Positions 49,353-59,732 of a stretch of 64,000 nt of DNA are shown in pieces (within the stretch, counting starts at the first letter, position 1; each line of letters begins with the position of its first letter). The notes under the pieces are model-generated. The model did no database searches and had not been told where the DNA came from. It saw only the letters and a list, made by a program, of their open reading frames with translations. The stretch spans positions 62,001 through 126,000 of the forward strand of contig NZ_JACHXI010000010.1 in NCBI RefSeq assembly GCF_014191985.1, given 5' to 3'. The DNA is from Azomonas macrocytogenes (lineage in GTDB: Bacteria; Pseudomonadota; Gammaproteobacteria; Pseudomonadales; Pseudomonadaceae). A program made the position numbers and the translations under genes.

Positions 49353-49676
49353 ATGATTACTCTGACAGACAGTGCGATGGCTGCAGTCAGCCGTTTCATG
49401 ACCAATATGGATAAGCCGGTCGCTGGCTTGCGTATTCGGGTTGAAGGTGGTGGCTGTTCGGGACTGAAATATAGTCTCAAGCTGGAGGAAACTAGCGAGG
49501 TGGGCGATCAAATGGTCGATTTCAACGGTGTTACCTTGCTTATCGATGATGCCAGTGCTCCGCTACTCAATGGTGTAACCATGGATTTCGTCGAAAGCAT
49601 GGAGGGCAGCGGCTTCACTTTCACTAATCCGAATGCCACCAACAGTTGCAGTTGCGGCAAGTCGTTCGCCTGCTAG
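49353..49676 (+). CDS. iscAnif: IscA-type Fe-S carrier of the nif system
   Basis: An A-type Fe-S carrier of 107 residues: MITLTDSAMAAVSRFM start and the three conserved Cys in GGGCSGLKY and SCSCGKSF. Probably accepts or delivers clusters assembled on NifU. The ATG at 49353 follows a GAGGAGA box; the open frame upstream crosses the sigma-54 promoter. First gene of the operon continuing with nifU, nifS and nifV. Confidence 0.95.
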   Translation: MITLTDSAMAAVSRFMTNMDKPVAGLRIRVEGGGCSGLKYSLKLEETSEVGDQMVDFNGVTLLIDDASAPLLNGVTMDFVESMEGSGFTFTNPNATNSCSCGKSFAC

Positions 49677-49735
49677 CAATTCTATGGTAGCCGGCCGACC
49701 GGCACCGATAAAGACTTACCGGGAGACATGCCGTA

Positions 49736-50686
49736 ATGTGGGATTATTCTGAAAAAGTAAAAGAGCACTTCTACAATCCGAAGAATGCCGGAGCCGTTAC
49801 TGATGCAAATGCGATCGGTGATGTCGGCTCGCTGAGCTGCGGCGATGCATTGCGTCTGACACTGAAAGTCGATCCGGCAACCGACGTTATCCTGGATGCG
49901 GGGTTTCAGACGTTTGGTTGTGGTTCAGCTATCGCTTCTTCTTCTGCTCTGACCGAAATGGTGAAGGGGCTTACTCTGGATGATGCGCTGAAAATCAGTA
50001 ATCAGGATATTGCCGACTATCTCGACGGTTTGCCGCCCGAAAAAATGCACTGTTCCGTGATGGGAAAAGAAGCTTTGCAGGCTGCTGTGGCGAACTATCG
50101 TGGCGAAGAGCTAGAGGACGACCATGAGGAAGGTGCTCTGGTCTGTAAATGTTTCGCAGTCGATGAAGTGATGGTGCGCGATACCATTCGTGCCAATCGT
50201 TTGTCCAGCGTCGAGGATGTTACCAACTATACCAAGGCTGGCGGTGGTTGCTCGGCATGTCATGAACGAATCGAGCAGCTCCTTGATGAAGAGCTGACTG
50301 CCCGTGGTGAAGTGTTCGCTCCTGCTCCGATCAAGGCTAAATCCGGTAAGAAAAGCCAGATCGTTACGCTCGAATCTCCAAAATCTGCTGTTCCCGCAGA
50401 GGTCGAAACACCTGCTGCACCTGCTACCGGCAAGCTGACCAATCTGCAGCGTATTCGTCGTATCGAGACGGTTCTCGAATCCATTCGTCCTACTTTGCAG
50501 CGCGATCATGGCGACGTTGAGTTGCTTGATGTCGAGGGTAAGAACGTTTATGTGAAGCTTACTGGAGCATGTACTGGCTGTCAGATGGCCAGTATGACGT
50601 TGGGTGGCATCCAGCAGCGCTTGATTGAAGAACTCGGCGAGTTCGTCAAGGTCATTCCTGTCAGTGCCCAGGCTCACGCTCTATAA
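49736..50686 (+). CDS. nifU: NifU, modular Fe-S scaffold
   Basis: Three-domain scaffold of 316 residues. An N-terminal IscU-like domain has Cys in SLSCGDA, TFGCGSA and MHCSV. A central [2Fe-2S] domain has VCKCFAVDE and [11 protein letters not shown] Lys/Ala-rich linker and a C-terminal Nfu domain with CTGCQ follow. It assembles [2Fe-2S] and [4Fe-4S] clusters for nitrogenase from NifS-derived sulfur. Length and layout match the A. vinelandii protein (312). Confidence 0.98.
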   Translation: MWDYSEKVKEHFYNPKNAGAVTDANAIGDVGSLSCGDALRLTLKVDPATDVILDAGFQTFGCGSAIASSSALTEMVKGLTLDDALKISNQDIADYLDGLPPEKMHCSVMGKEALQAAVANYRGEELEDDHEEGALVCKCFAVDEVMVRDTIRANRLSSVEDVTNYTKAGGGCSACHERIEQLLDEELTARGEVFAPAPIKAKSGKKSQIVTLESPKSAVPAEVETPAAPATGKLTNLQRIRRIETVLESIRPTLQRDHGDVELLDVEGKNVYVKLTGACTGCQMASMTLGGIQQRLIEELGEFVKVIPVSAQAHAL

Positions 50687-50698
50687 CGGAGGTTTGAT

Positions 50699-51907
50699 AT
50701 GGTCAACGTCTATCTGGACAACAACGCCACAACTCGAGTTGATGATGAGGTTGTACAGGCGATGCTACCTTTCTTCACTGAGCAGTTCGGTAACCCTTCG
50801 TCGTTGCATAGTTTCGGTAACCAAGTGGGCCTGGCGTTGAAAAATGCCCGCAAAAGCGTACAGAACCTGCTCGGTGCTGAGCATGATTCCGAGATAGTCT
50901 TCACTTCCTGTGGTACAGAAGCTGACTCTACGGCCATTTTTTCTGCTCTTAAGGCGCAGCCAGAGCGCAAGACGATCATCACTACTGTCGTTGAGCATCC
51001 TGCTGTACTGACCCTCTGCGATCATTTGGTGAGTGAGGGATATACGGTACACAAACTGACGGTAGACAAGCGTGGTCGTCTCGATCTCAAGCAATATGCT
51101 GACCTGCTTGGCGATGATGTTGCCATTGTATCTGTCATGTGGGCCAATAACGAGACGGGCACATTATTCCCGATCGAAGAGATGGCACGCATGGCTGATG
51201 AAGCTGGTGTCATGTTCCACACCGATGCAGTCCAGGCAGTTGGCAAGGTACCGATTGACCTGAAAAACTCCTCAATTCATATGCTTTCACTTTCTGGACA
51301 TAAACTGCATGCCCCGAAAGGTGTCGGTGTGCTTTATCTGCGTCGTGGAACCCGCTTTCGCCCATTATTGCGCGGTGGACATCAGGAGCGTGGGCGTCGG
51401 GCTGGAACCGAAAACGCCGCATCGATCGTCGGTATGGGAGTTGCTGCAGACCGTGCTCTAATGTTCATGGAGCATGAAAATACAGAAGTCAAGCGTTTGC
51501 GGGACAGGCTTGAGGCAGGAATTCTTGCCGCAGTTCCACATTCCTTCGTTACTGGTGATCCAGAGAACCGCCTGCCCAATACTGCCAATATTGCTTTTGA
51601 GTTCATCGAAGGCGAAGCCATTCTTTTGCTGATGAATAAAGTCGGTATTGCCGCCTCCAGTGGTTCCGCCTGTACTTCCGGTTCGCTCGAGCCTTCGCAT
51701 GTAATGCGGGCTATGGATATCCCCTATACCGCAGCACATGGCACTGTTCGCTTTTCACTGTCGCGTTATACGACAGAAGAAGAAATTGATTATGTAATCC
51801 GTGAGGTTCCGCCGATCGTAGCCCAGTTGCGCAAGCTCTCTCCGTATTGGAGTGGTAACGGTCCTGTGCAAGATTCGGGTAAGGAGTTCGCTCCAGTTTA
51901 CGCCTGA
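50699..51907 (+). CDS. nifS: NifS cysteine desulfurase
   Basis: PLP enzyme supplying sulfur to NifU, 402 residues. It starts [18 protein letters not shown]. The PLP Lys is in [12 protein letters not shown], and the catalytic Cys is in the mobile loop [23 protein letters not shown] box lies before the ATG, 12 bases after the nifU stop. Confidence 0.98.
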   Translation: MVNVYLDNNATTRVDDEVVQAMLPFFTEQFGNPSSLHSFGNQVGLALKNARKSVQNLLGAEHDSEIVFTSCGTEADSTAIFSALKAQPERKTIITTVVEHPAVLTLCDHLVSEGYTVHKLTVDKRGRLDLKQYADLLGDDVAIVSVMWANNETGTLFPIEEMARMADEAGVMFHTDAVQAVGKVPIDLKNSSIHMLSLSGHKLHAPKGVGVLYLRRGTRFRPLLRGGHQERGRRAGTENAASIVGMGVAADRALMFMEHENTEVKRLRDRLEAGILAAVPHSFVTGDPENRLPNTANIAFEFIEGEAILLLMNKVGIAASSGSACTSGSLEPSHVMRAMDIPYTAAHGTVRFSLSRYTTEEEIDYVIREVPPIVAQLRKLSPYWSGNGPVQDSGKEFAPVYA

Positions 51908-51941
51908 TTTTGGTGTGAAACTTTCGAGCGGGAGAGAAAGC

Positions 51942-53096
51942 ATGGGCACTGTGATCATTGACGATACTACTTTGCGAGATGGTGAGCAGAGCGCTGGAGT
52001 AGCTTTCACTCCTGAAGAAAAGATCGCTATTGCATATGCGCTGGCAGAATTGGGAGTTCCTGAACTGGAGATCGGAATTCCCAGCATGGGTGAAGACGAG
52101 CGCGAAGTCATGCGCGCTATCGCCGCTTCGAATTTGCCTTCCCGGCTGTTGGCCTGGTGCCGTTTAAGCGATGTCGACTTACAGGCCGCTCGTACTACTG
52201 GTGTACATATGCTGGATCTTTCCTTACCTGTATCCGACCTGATGCTGCAGCACAAGATCAACAAGGATCGCGCGTGGGCAAAGAGAGAGGTCTCTCGATT
52301 GGTTTCGGAGGCCCGCATGGCTGGTTTCGATGTCTGCCTAGGATGCGAGGATTCATCCCGTGCCGATATCGAGTTCATCGTCGAGGTAGCAGAGATTGCT
52401 CAGGCTGCCGGCGCGTGCAGGGTTCGTTTCGCCGATACGGTTGGCATCATGGAACCTTTTTCTATGCTGGAGCGTTTTCGCTTTTTGCGTGAGCGGCTGG
52501 ATATGGAGTTGGAGGTTCATGCCCACGACGATTTTGGCCTAGCTACAGCCAATACCGTCGCCGCAGTAATGGGGGGTGCCACACATATCAATACCACCGT
52601 CAATGGATTAGGCGAGCGAGCAGGAAATGCACCGCTGGAAGAGTGCGCCTTGGCTCTCAAGCATCTTTATGGCATCGATACTGGTATCGATACGCGCGGT
52701 ATTCCATCGGTTTCTGCACTTGTCGAGCAAGCTTCCGGCCGGCAAGTGGCCTGGCAGAAAAGCATAGTCGGGGCTGGTGTGTTTACGCACGAGGCAGGGA
52801 TTCATGTCGATGGCATTCTTAAATACCGTGGAAATTACGAAGGTTTGAACCCTGATGAATTAGGTCGTAGCCATAGCCTGGTGCTAGGAAAGCATTCCGG
52901 TGCACATATGGTAAAAATCACTTATCAGGAATTGGGTATCGAGCTTGATGATCGGCAAAGCCAGATTTTGTTGAGCCGCATCCGAGTTTTTTCGACCAAT
53001 GCCAAGCGTAGCCCTAATTCTGATGAGTTACAGGTTTTCTATCGTCAGCTTTGCGGCGATAAAACCTCTGGAGCGATTCCTGGGGATGTGGCATGA
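51942..53096 (+). CDS. nifV: NifV homocitrate synthase
   Basis: Condenses acetyl-CoA and 2-oxoglutarate into homocitrate, the organic ligand of FeMo-co. It has 384 residues. Motifs: [17 protein letters not shown] with the metal-binding Asp, [16 protein letters not shown] with the metal-binding His pair, and [20 protein letters not shown]. The start MGTVIIDD at 51942 has a GGGAGAG box; the frame is open further upstream inside nifS without similarity. A. vinelandii has cysE1 next in this operon as I recall; it is absent here. Confidence 0.97.
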   Translation: MGTVIIDDTTLRDGEQSAGVAFTPEEKIAIAYALAELGVPELEIGIPSMGEDEREVMRAIAASNLPSRLLAWCRLSDVDLQAARTTGVHMLDLSLPVSDLMLQHKINKDRAWAKREVSRLVSEARMAGFDVCLGCEDSSRADIEFIVEVAEIAQAAGACRVRFADTVGIMEPFSMLERFRFLRERLDMELEVHAHDDFGLATANTVAAVMGGATHINTTVNGLGERAGNAPLEECALALKHLYGIDTGIDTRGIPSVSALVEQASGRQVAWQKSIVGAGVFTHEAGIHVDGILKYRGNYEGLNPDELGRSHSLVLGKHSGAHMVKITYQELGIELDDRQSQILLSRIRVFSTNAKRSPNSDELQVFYRQLCGDKTSGAIPGDVA

Positions 53097-53189
53097 ACCT
53101 GCTTTCCAAAGAGCATGCTATCGTCCAGTAATATTTTGCTTGCTGCTATGTGTGGTACTTCGGCAGGCCGAAAAACGGAGTATACAAGC

Positions 53190-53729
53190 ATGGATCTTCA
53201 GGATTTCGATGGCGAGGGACTTTACTTTGATAACCCTATGGCGCCTGAGGTTGAAGCTCTGCTAGCTGTAGCTGGCGAGCAGTACAGTGAAGGAACTGCC
53301 GAAGAATTCTTACTTGCTGCCCAGACTCTGGCTCCCGAAAATCTTACAGTTCTGGTTGGTTTATACCGGTTCTACTACTACCAGCATCGCTATCAAGACG
53401 CGCTGGGTGTCGCCGATCGAGTGCTGGATATCGTCGGGCCGCAGCTTTCACTTCCTGCGCAGTGGTGCGAAGTCAAGCAATCGCACCTGAATATCGCTGC
53501 TGACCGAGGAATGGGATTGCTGCGTTTCTATCTGCTGGCTCTCAAGGGGGCCGGGTATCTTAACCTGCGTCTGAACCGTTTTGAGCAAGGGAAGGCCATG
53601 CTTACCAAGGTTGTCGAGCTTGATTCCGACAATCGCCTGGGGGCCAGGCTTCTATTGGATGTGCTAGCCAGTCACAGTGCTGAAATCCTAACTTTTCCTA
53701 CTGCTACTACCGTGGAGATACGACCATGA
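53190..53729 (+). CDS. TPR-like nif-cluster protein, paralog of the gene at 45493
   Basis: A 179-residue helical protein with an acidic N-terminus (MDLQDFDGEGLYFDNPMAPEVEALL) and TPR-like helix pairs. It shares the order of conserved segments LYRFYYYQHRYQDAL, GLLRFYLLALKGAGYLNLR and KVVELDSDNRLGARLLLDV with the product of 45493-45996. The ATG at 53190 has a GGAG box; earlier in-frame ATGs lack one. The stop overlaps the nifW start. A similar ORF is placed before nifW in A. vinelandii as I recall. Function unknown. Confidence 0.78.
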   Translation: MDLQDFDGEGLYFDNPMAPEVEALLAVAGEQYSEGTAEEFLLAAQTLAPENLTVLVGLYRFYYYQHRYQDALGVADRVLDIVGPQLSLPAQWCEVKQSHLNIAADRGMGLLRFYLLALKGAGYLNLRLNRFEQGKAMLTKVVELDSDNRLGARLLLDVLASHSAEILTFPTATTVEIRP

Positions 53730-54073
53730 CCGTACAACCTTTTTCTTCTGACTTTGATCTGACATTGGATGAAGCCATGGAAGAGTTGGTATCCGCTGAA
53801 GATTTTCTGGAGTTCTTCGGTGTGCCTTTCGATCAGACTGTCGTACACATCAATCGCCTACATATTATGCAGCGCTATCACGATTACCTGATCAAGGCTG
53901 GCGAACTTGAGGAGCATGACGACGATGCTCGTGCTGCTATCTATCGCCAGTTGCTGGCTCGTGCCTATCAGGATTTTGTCGAATCCGATGCGCTTACCGA
54001 AAAGGTCTTCAAGGTATTCAAGCGTGGTGAGCCGCAAACCACTTTCGTACCCATTGAGCAGCTACTGGGTTGA
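53726..54073 (+). CDS. nifW: NifW, nitrogenase-protective protein
   Basis: A 115-residue NifW: DLTLDEAMEELVSAEDFLEFFGVPFD, INRLHIMQRYHDYL and a C-terminal VFKVFKRGEPQTTFVPIEQLLG. It aids MoFe protein activity, possibly during homocitrate or oxygen-sensitive maturation steps. ATG overlaps the previous stop, and nifZ follows 15 bases later. Confidence 0.96.
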   Translation: MTVQPFSSDFDLTLDEAMEELVSAEDFLEFFGVPFDQTVVHINRLHIMQRYHDYLIKAGELEEHDDDARAAIYRQLLARAYQDFVESDALTEKVFKVFKRGEPQTTFVPIEQLLG

Positions 54074-54088
54074 TGAAGAGAGGATGTC

Positions 54089-54559
54089 ATGACTCTGCCG
54101 CAATATGACTATGGCGATACGGTGCGTTTGATTCGCAACGTGCGTAACGATGGAACTTATCCTGGAATGGATACTGGAACCTTACTGATTCGACGTGGCG
54201 CGGTAGGCTGTGTCCGTGACATCGGAACTTATTTGCAGGATCAGATTATCTATCGGGTGCACTTTCTTGAAGAAGGTCGCACGGTTGGTTGTCGCGAGGA
54301 AGAGCTGATCCCGGCATCGGATCCCTGGGTACCCAATCTATTCGAGTTTCGCGACAGGGTTGTGACAACCCATAGCTTGGCCATCCGGGGTGAAGTTGTC
54401 GTCGAGCGTGGCCAAGAGGGTGAAATCATGAAAGTGATCAGGGACTTACCGGAGGGGGTGCAGTACCACGTGCATTTTGGTGAAGGCCGCGTATTGCAAG
54501 TTCCTGAACAAAGCCTTGAGATGGCTGGAAGTCAAGGGGAGACCATCAACGATGAGTGA
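54089..54559 (+). CDS. nifZ: NifZ, MoFe P-cluster maturation protein
   Basis: A 156-residue NifZ, starting MTLPQYDYGDTVRLIRNVRNDGTYPGMDTG. It contains two related repeats, LLIRRGAVGCVRDIGTYLQDQIIYRVHFLEEGR and VVVERGQEGEIMKVIRDLPEGVQYHVHFGEGR (each cited here only by its ends: LLIRRGAVG...VHFLEEGR, VVVERGQEG...VHFGEGR). NifZ is needed for formation of the second P-cluster in MoFe protein. Its last eight bases overlap nifM. Confidence 0.96.
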   Translation: MTLPQYDYGDTVRLIRNVRNDGTYPGMDTGTLLIRRGAVGCVRDIGTYLQDQIIYRVHFLEEGRTVGCREEELIPASDPWVPNLFEFRDRVVTTHSLAIRGEVVVERGQEGEIMKVIRDLPEGVQYHVHFGEGRVLQVPEQSLEMAGSQGETINDE

Positions 54560-55457
54560 GCTGATTTCTAACGGTAGTGAAGGTCGTTATCGTCTGTTAC
54601 GGGTCGCTCTGGAGCGGTTTGGTTGTGAACCCGCGGCCTTGAAACCCGACCAGCAACAAGAGGCTGCTCGTATCGTTGGTCGTCAGTTACAGATCGAGGA
54701 AGTAGTGCTTCGTAGCTCCGAGGCTGTCGGCGTGGTAATCCCTGAATCCCAGGTCGACGATGCTTGGCAAAGTATTCGTGATCGTTACGAAAATGAAGAG
54801 GCTCTGGAGTTGGCTCTTGAAAGTCAAGGGCTTGAAAGTGCTCAATTACGTATATTCCTGTTGCGAGATTTGAAAGTAGAGGCTGTACTTGATCGGATCT
54901 GCCGGGATGTGTCTTCAGTGACCGATGAAGAAATCAGTCAGTATTATTTCAGCCATATTGATCAATTTAGACGGCCAGCTTCTTACAAAGCTCGCCACAT
55001 ACTTATAACCATTAACCCTGATTACCAGGAAAATAAGCGCGAAGCGGCGTTGTCGCGTATGCAGGCTATCCATAAACGACTCACTGACAAGCAGCAACCC
55101 ACAGTCGATATCGAGCGTTTTGCCATGCAAGCGATGAAGCATTCCGAATGCCCAACTTCAATGGAGGGCGGTCTGCTCGGTGAGGTGACCAAGGGCAAGC
55201 TTTATCCTGTGCTGGAGAACTGCCTTTTCGATCTCGAAGAAGGGCAATTGAGTCAGATCGTGGAATCTCCACTGGGCTTTCATCTGATCTATTGCGAATC
55301 GAAGATTTCAGAAGAAATAGCCTCACTGGAAGAAGCTGCCCCTCGGCTTCGAGATTGGCTGGAATCTCGCCAGCGACAGAGGCGTCAGCGGGAATGGCTT
55401 GTAAGTCTGCTGCAACAACATGCATCTGCATCTTTGGAGAAAGTGGCTCATGGCTGA
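54552..55457 (+). CDS. nifM: NifM, peptidyl-prolyl isomerase for NifH maturation
   Basis: Parvulin-type PPIase of 301 residues needed for a stable, active Fe protein. An N-terminal helical region (SurA-like) precedes a parvulin domain from about residue 145: YKARHILITINPDYQENKREA, SMEGGLLGEVTKGKLYPVLENCLF and SPLGFHLIYCE. The ATG overlaps the nifZ stop, and the stop overlaps the clpX start by eight bases. Confidence 0.95.
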   Translation: MSELISNGSEGRYRLLRVALERFGCEPAALKPDQQQEAARIVGRQLQIEEVVLRSSEAVGVVIPESQVDDAWQSIRDRYENEEALELALESQGLESAQLRIFLLRDLKVEAVLDRICRDVSSVTDEEISQYYFSHIDQFRRPASYKARHILITINPDYQENKREAALSRMQAIHKRLTDKQQPTVDIERFAMQAMKHSECPTSMEGGLLGEVTKGKLYPVLENCLFDLEEGQLSQIVESPLGFHLIYCESKISEEIASLEEAAPRLRDWLESRQRQRRQREWLVSLLQQHASASLEKVAHG

Positions 55458-56781
55458 TACAGAGACTCCGCGTTGCTCGTTTTGTGGTGCCGAAAAGAGC
55501 CCGACCGTACCCCTTATTGCAGGCAATGAGGGTCGTATCTGTGAGGCTTGTGTGAAACTGGCCCACCAAGTAGTAAGCAGTTGGGGGCAGCGGCGCAAGA
55601 GCCAGGAAATGGCGCCGCAACTGCGTACTCCGATAGAGTACAAGCAGCATTTGGATGAATCAGTTATAGGACAGGAATTCGCCAAGGAAACGTTGGCTGT
55701 AGCAGTGTACAGTCATTATTTGCGTCTGTTGAATTGCGATCGGGACCCTGTTTGCCAACTTAGCGAGCAGGTGGAACTGGAAAAATCCAATATTCTCATG
55801 GCTGGGCCTTCCGGCACCGGCAAGACTCTGCTGGTACGTACGTTGGCGCGTATCCTCGGTGTTCCGTTCGCTTCTGCGGATGCCACCACTCTGACCCAGG
55901 CTGGCTATGTTGGTGATGATGTCGATAGCATCATTGCACGCCTGCTCGATGCGGCTGGAGGTGATGTCCAGCAGGCTCAGTGGGGGATCGTGTACATTGA
56001 CGAAGTAGATAAACTGGCAAAACGTAGTGGCGGTGGTACTGCGGTACGAGATATTTCCGGCGAAGGGGTGCAGCAAGCCTTGCTGAAAATGGTCGAGGGA
56101 ACGGAAGTTCGGATTACCAAATCCGGGCGCCGTAGCGATCATGGGGAAGAGCAGGTTGTGGATACGCGCAATATTCTCTTCATTGCCGGCGGAGCTTTTC
56201 CCGGACTGGAAGCGCTGGTTTCCAGCCGTCTCCAACCAAAGGATTCGGGGATAGGATTCCATGCGTCACCGCGCCAGAAGATGCCGTCGCTTAATGAGTT
56301 GTTAGCCTCATTGCTGCCCGATGATCTGCACGAATTCGGTCTGATTCCTGAGTTCATCGGTCGTTTCCCGATTATCACCTTTCTGCAGGAGCTTGACCGC
56401 ACTACGTTGCTACGTATCCTTACCGAGCCATGCAATGCTTTGGTTAAGCAGTATAAGCAACTATTTGCCTATCAAGGAGTTACTCTCGAGGTTACCGATG
56501 AGGCCCTTGGCTATATTGCCGACCAGGCTTTAATTCGTAAAACGGGTGCTCGTGGATTGCGTGCAGTATTAGAGGTTGCTCTGCAAAAAACGATGTTCAA
56601 CATGCCTTCTCAGCCTTTGCTTCGCCGTTGCTCTCTGGATCTGGTGGAGAAAGAGGATGGTAGTAAATCCCTCGAGGTATTGAGCGTCATGGCTGAAGAG
56701 GAGATCGAGTCCATTGCCGATACGCAATCAACCAAAGGCGTCGAGGCTACAGATAAAGCTCGCTTTTCAGTCGATCTTTAA
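55450..56781 (+). CDS. clpX: ClpX-type AAA+ unfoldase of the nif cluster
   Basis: A second-copy ClpX encoded at the end of the nifWZM unit, 443 residues. N-terminal C4 zinc finger (CSFCGA...ICEACV, residues about 8-35), Walker A GPSGTGKT, Walker B VYIDEVDK, pore loop GYVGDD, sensor segment RKTGARGLR. The IGF tripeptide used to dock ClpP is kept (SGIGFHAS), so it could still work with ClpP. It may regulate turnover of nitrogenase maturation factors. Overlaps nifM by eight bases. A 3' tail of about 35 residues is not in E. coli ClpX. Confidence 0.94.
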   Translation: MADTETPRCSFCGAEKSPTVPLIAGNEGRICEACVKLAHQVVSSWGQRRKSQEMAPQLRTPIEYKQHLDESVIGQEFAKETLAVAVYSHYLRLLNCDRDPVCQLSEQVELEKSNILMAGPSGTGKTLLVRTLARILGVPFASADATTLTQAGYVGDDVDSIIARLLDAAGGDVQQAQWGIVYIDEVDKLAKRSGGGTAVRDISGEGVQQALLKMVEGTEVRITKSGRRSDHGEEQVVDTRNILFIAGGAFPGLEALVSSRLQPKDSGIGFHASPRQKMPSLNELLASLLPDDLHEFGLIPEFIGRFPIITFLQELDRTTLLRILTEPCNALVKQYKQLFAYQGVTLEVTDEALGYIADQALIRKTGARGLRAVLEVALQKTMFNMPSQPLLRRCSLDLVEKEDGSKSLEVLSVMAEEEIESIADTQSTKGVEATDKARFSVDL

Positions 56782-56794
56782 TTTGTTGTAAAGC

Positions 56795-56832
56795 AATAGG
56801 CTTGGCCATGTAAGGCTGAGCCTATTTTTTTT
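56795..56832 (+). terminator. Terminator after clpX
   Basis: AATAGGCT pairs with AGCCTATT across a 16-base loop and is followed by a run of eight T. Ends the iscA-nifUSV...clpX transcription unit, so nifF must have its own promoter. Confidence 0.8.
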
Positions 56833-56971
56833 GAATAATTATTTTTTATTTTTCAAGTGGTTGTGGCTGGGTAGCCAATGGCCAGGCTTTGCCTGGGTGA
56901 TATTTCAGTAAATTATGAATCCAAAGTTGGGAAGACTTACAATAAGTTTCATGCACTTTAGCCAGGGGTAA

Positions 56972-57517
<546 letters not shown>

Positions 57518-57526
57518 TATAACAAC

Positions 57527-57560
57527 ACCGCCCGATCATCAAATCGGGCGGTTTATTTTA
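57527..57560. terminator. Terminator between nifF and rhlE
   Basis: Perfect 10-bp stem (ACCGCCCGAT with ATCGGGCGGT) around CATCAA, followed by TTATTTTA. Convergent genes flank it; it marks the right border of the nif island. Confidence 0.85.
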
Positions 57561-57585
57561 GTAACGCGCTTTATCCTGTCCGATA

Positions 57586-59433
57586 TCAGTGATTGCGCGT
57601 TAGCAAGGCAGGCTTTTCTCCCTTGCTTTTGTTTGGCGTGCCATCAAGCTGTTCCAGTTGTTCTAGGCTGGGCAGTCGCTCGAGTTTCGATTCTTTCTTC
57701 ACTATTACCGGTTGGCGTGTACGTTGCGGCTGGGCATTGCTGCTGCCTTCACGGGGTTGCGCCTGAAAAGGCGTCAGGACGCGTTCCGGGGCCCGGTTTC
57801 GTCCATTACGAATCTGACCATTAGGTTTTTTCGGTTGACGCTTGCTTGTATCGCGATGTTGGCCGGTGCCGCCAGGAGTTGTTGCTTGAGCAGGTGTAGC
57901 TGCCGTGGCTCCGGTTCGCCCATTGGAGCGTCGACCACGCCCCTTATTCTGGTAAGGGCTTACATAGTCGACACGATTACCAAAGTTATCGATGTCGTCA
58001 TCAAGAAACTCTTCCGGATCTCTATTGGTAGAGAAGCGAGGTATCGTGCTTGCTGCCGGATGTTGATCGTTTGACTTGGTCTGATCTGCAGCGTTGTTTC
58101 TGGGCTTGCCTCGGAGATTGTTGTTTTTTCTGGAGCGGGAAGTTCTATCGCTTTCCGAGGTTTGCTGTATCGCTTGTTTATTATCGTTGCTATGGTGAGC
58201 CGGTCGGTGCCTTTTCGATTCCTGATTGGGTCGCTGCTCTTGCGTATTTGAAGTACTACCGACTTCTTTCTTTTCGATTTCGACGGTGGCTGGATCGAAG
58301 CCCATATAGTCACCATCCGGTATTTTCTGCCGAGTCAGGCGTTCGATATTGCGCAGCAGTTTTTCTTCATCTGGAGCTACCAGGGAAATTGCCTCGCCAT
58401 TCCGGCCGGCGCGCCCAGTTCTCCCAATGCGATGGACATAATCTTCTTCGATGTTTGGGAGCTCGAAATTGACTACGTGCGGTAATTGGTCGATATCCAA
58501 CCCTCTGGCAGCAATATCAGTGGCAACCAATATGCGAATGCTGCCTGCCTTAAAGTCGGCAAGGGCTCGAGTTCGTGCATTCTGGCTTTTGTTTCCATGG
58601 ATGGCAGCAGCAGCTAATCCGTGCTTATCCAGGTATTCGGCCAGACGATTGGCACCATGCTTGGTGCGAGTAAATACCAGAACCTGTTCCCATTGGCCTA
58701 GGGTGATGAGATGGGCGAGCAGTGCGCGCTTATGGGATGCGGGCAACCGGTAGGCGCGCTGCTCGATACGCTCTACCGTGGTGTTCGGTGGCGTAACTTC
58801 AATGCGTTCAGGGTCTTGCAGAAGCTTGCCTGCCAACGTGACGATATCGTTGGAAAAGGTCGCCGAGAACAACAGGTTCTGTCTTTTTTCCGGCAGCTTG
58901 GCCAATACCTTGCGCACGTCATGGATAAATCCCATGTCGAGCATGCGATCAGCTTCATCAAGAACCAGGATTTCCACGGTGGAAAGGTCCACACTGTTCT
59001 GCCCGACCAGATCGAGCAGACGCCCTGGACAGGCGACCAGTACGTCTACACCTTGCGCAAGTGCTTTGACTTGCGGATTCGCACCGACTCCGCCGAAGAT
59101 ACAGGCACTTTTGAGCGGTAGGTCTCGGGCGTACAGCTTGAAGCTGTCGTGAACCTGTGCAGCAAGTTCCCGAGTGGGGGTCAGCACCAGCACGCGAGCT
59201 TGGCGCGGGCTTTGGCTGGAGCGGCTCGGCTGGCCGCCAGGAAACAGCAATTCGAGGACGGGAAGGGCGAAGCCACCGGTTTTCCCTGTACCCGTTTGCG
59301 CAGCAACCATTAAATCGCGTTTTTGCAACACGGCGGGAATGGCCCGCTGTTGCACCGGTGTAGGCTGGATATAGCCAGCGGCCTCGACGGCACCGGCTAA
59401 AGCCTCGGAGAGACCGAGGGAAGCAAAGGACAT
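57586..59433 (-). CDS. rhlE: DEAD-box RNA helicase RhlE
   Basis: A 615-residue ATP-dependent RNA helicase. Q motif [13 protein letters not shown], motif [10 protein letters not shown], motif II DEAD in VLDEADRML, motif III SAT in FSATFS, motif [13 protein letters not shown]. The catalytic core ends near residue 390. A long, Arg/Asn/Gln-rich, probably disordered tail follows, as in other Pseudomonas RhlE proteins, and would aid RNA binding. RhlE acts in RNA turnover and ribosome assembly. Confidence 0.94.
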   Translation of the reverse strand: MSFASLGLSEALAGAVEAAGYIQPTPVQQRAIPAVLQKRDLMVAAQTGTGKTGGFALPVLELLFPGGQPSRSSQSPRQARVLVLTPTRELAAQVHDSFKLYARDLPLKSACIFGGVGANPQVKALAQGVDVLVACPGRLLDLVGQNSVDLSTVEILVLDEADRMLDMGFIHDVRKVLAKLPEKRQNLLFSATFSNDIVTLAGKLLQDPERIEVTPPNTTVERIEQRAYRLPASHKRALLAHLITLGQWEQVLVFTRTKHGANRLAEYLDKHGLAAAAIHGNKSQNARTRALADFKAGSIRILVATDIAARGLDIDQLPHVVNFELPNIEEDYVHRIGRTGRAGRNGEAISLVAPDEEKLLRNIERLTRQKIPDGDYMGFDPATVEIEKKEVGSTSNTQEQRPNQESKRHRPAHHSNDNKQAIQQTSESDRTSRSRKNNNLRGKPRNNAADQTKSNDQHPAASTIPRFSTNRDPEEFLDDDIDNFGNRVDYVSPYQNKGRGRRSNGRTGATAATPAQATTPGGTGQHRDTSKRQPKKPNGQIRNGRNRAPERVLTPFQAQPREGSSNAQPQRTRQPVIVKKESKLERLPSLEQLEQLDGTPNKSKGEKPALLTRNH

Positions 59434-59732
59434 GCGTTATCCTGTCTTTTAAGGGGGCCGTAGGCCCGAGGGCGATAATGCCTGGCTGGAATCGCGCGAA
59501 TCTGGCGCTATCCCGACCGGTCTTGCCATCTCTTTCTAGCTGTAGAAGGATGACATCCGGGCGCAAGCTGGGCGGGAGTGCGGAGTATTACCAATTTGGA
59601 TCAACCCCGCATGGTTATGACACTACCACAGCTTTTGGGTTCAGTGGCTAGCTTGTTAAGGGGAATAGGTAGAATTTTTTTCGTTAAAACGATATTGCAT
59701 TCGGACTTGGGCCAATTCGATTCGATTTTGGC
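59434..59732. other. Spacer between rhlE and metF
   Basis: 299 bases that should contain the rhlE promoter (minus strand). I see no gene, repeat or clear regulatory motif. Confidence 0.5.

Noticed and set aside
56868-56895. Possible sigma-54 promoter for nifF
   Set aside because: TGGGTAGCCAATGGCC has the right GG-GC spacing but poor -24 and -12 sequences, and no TGT-N10-ACA site lies upstream. The adjacent CCAGGCTTTGCCTGG is a hairpin.
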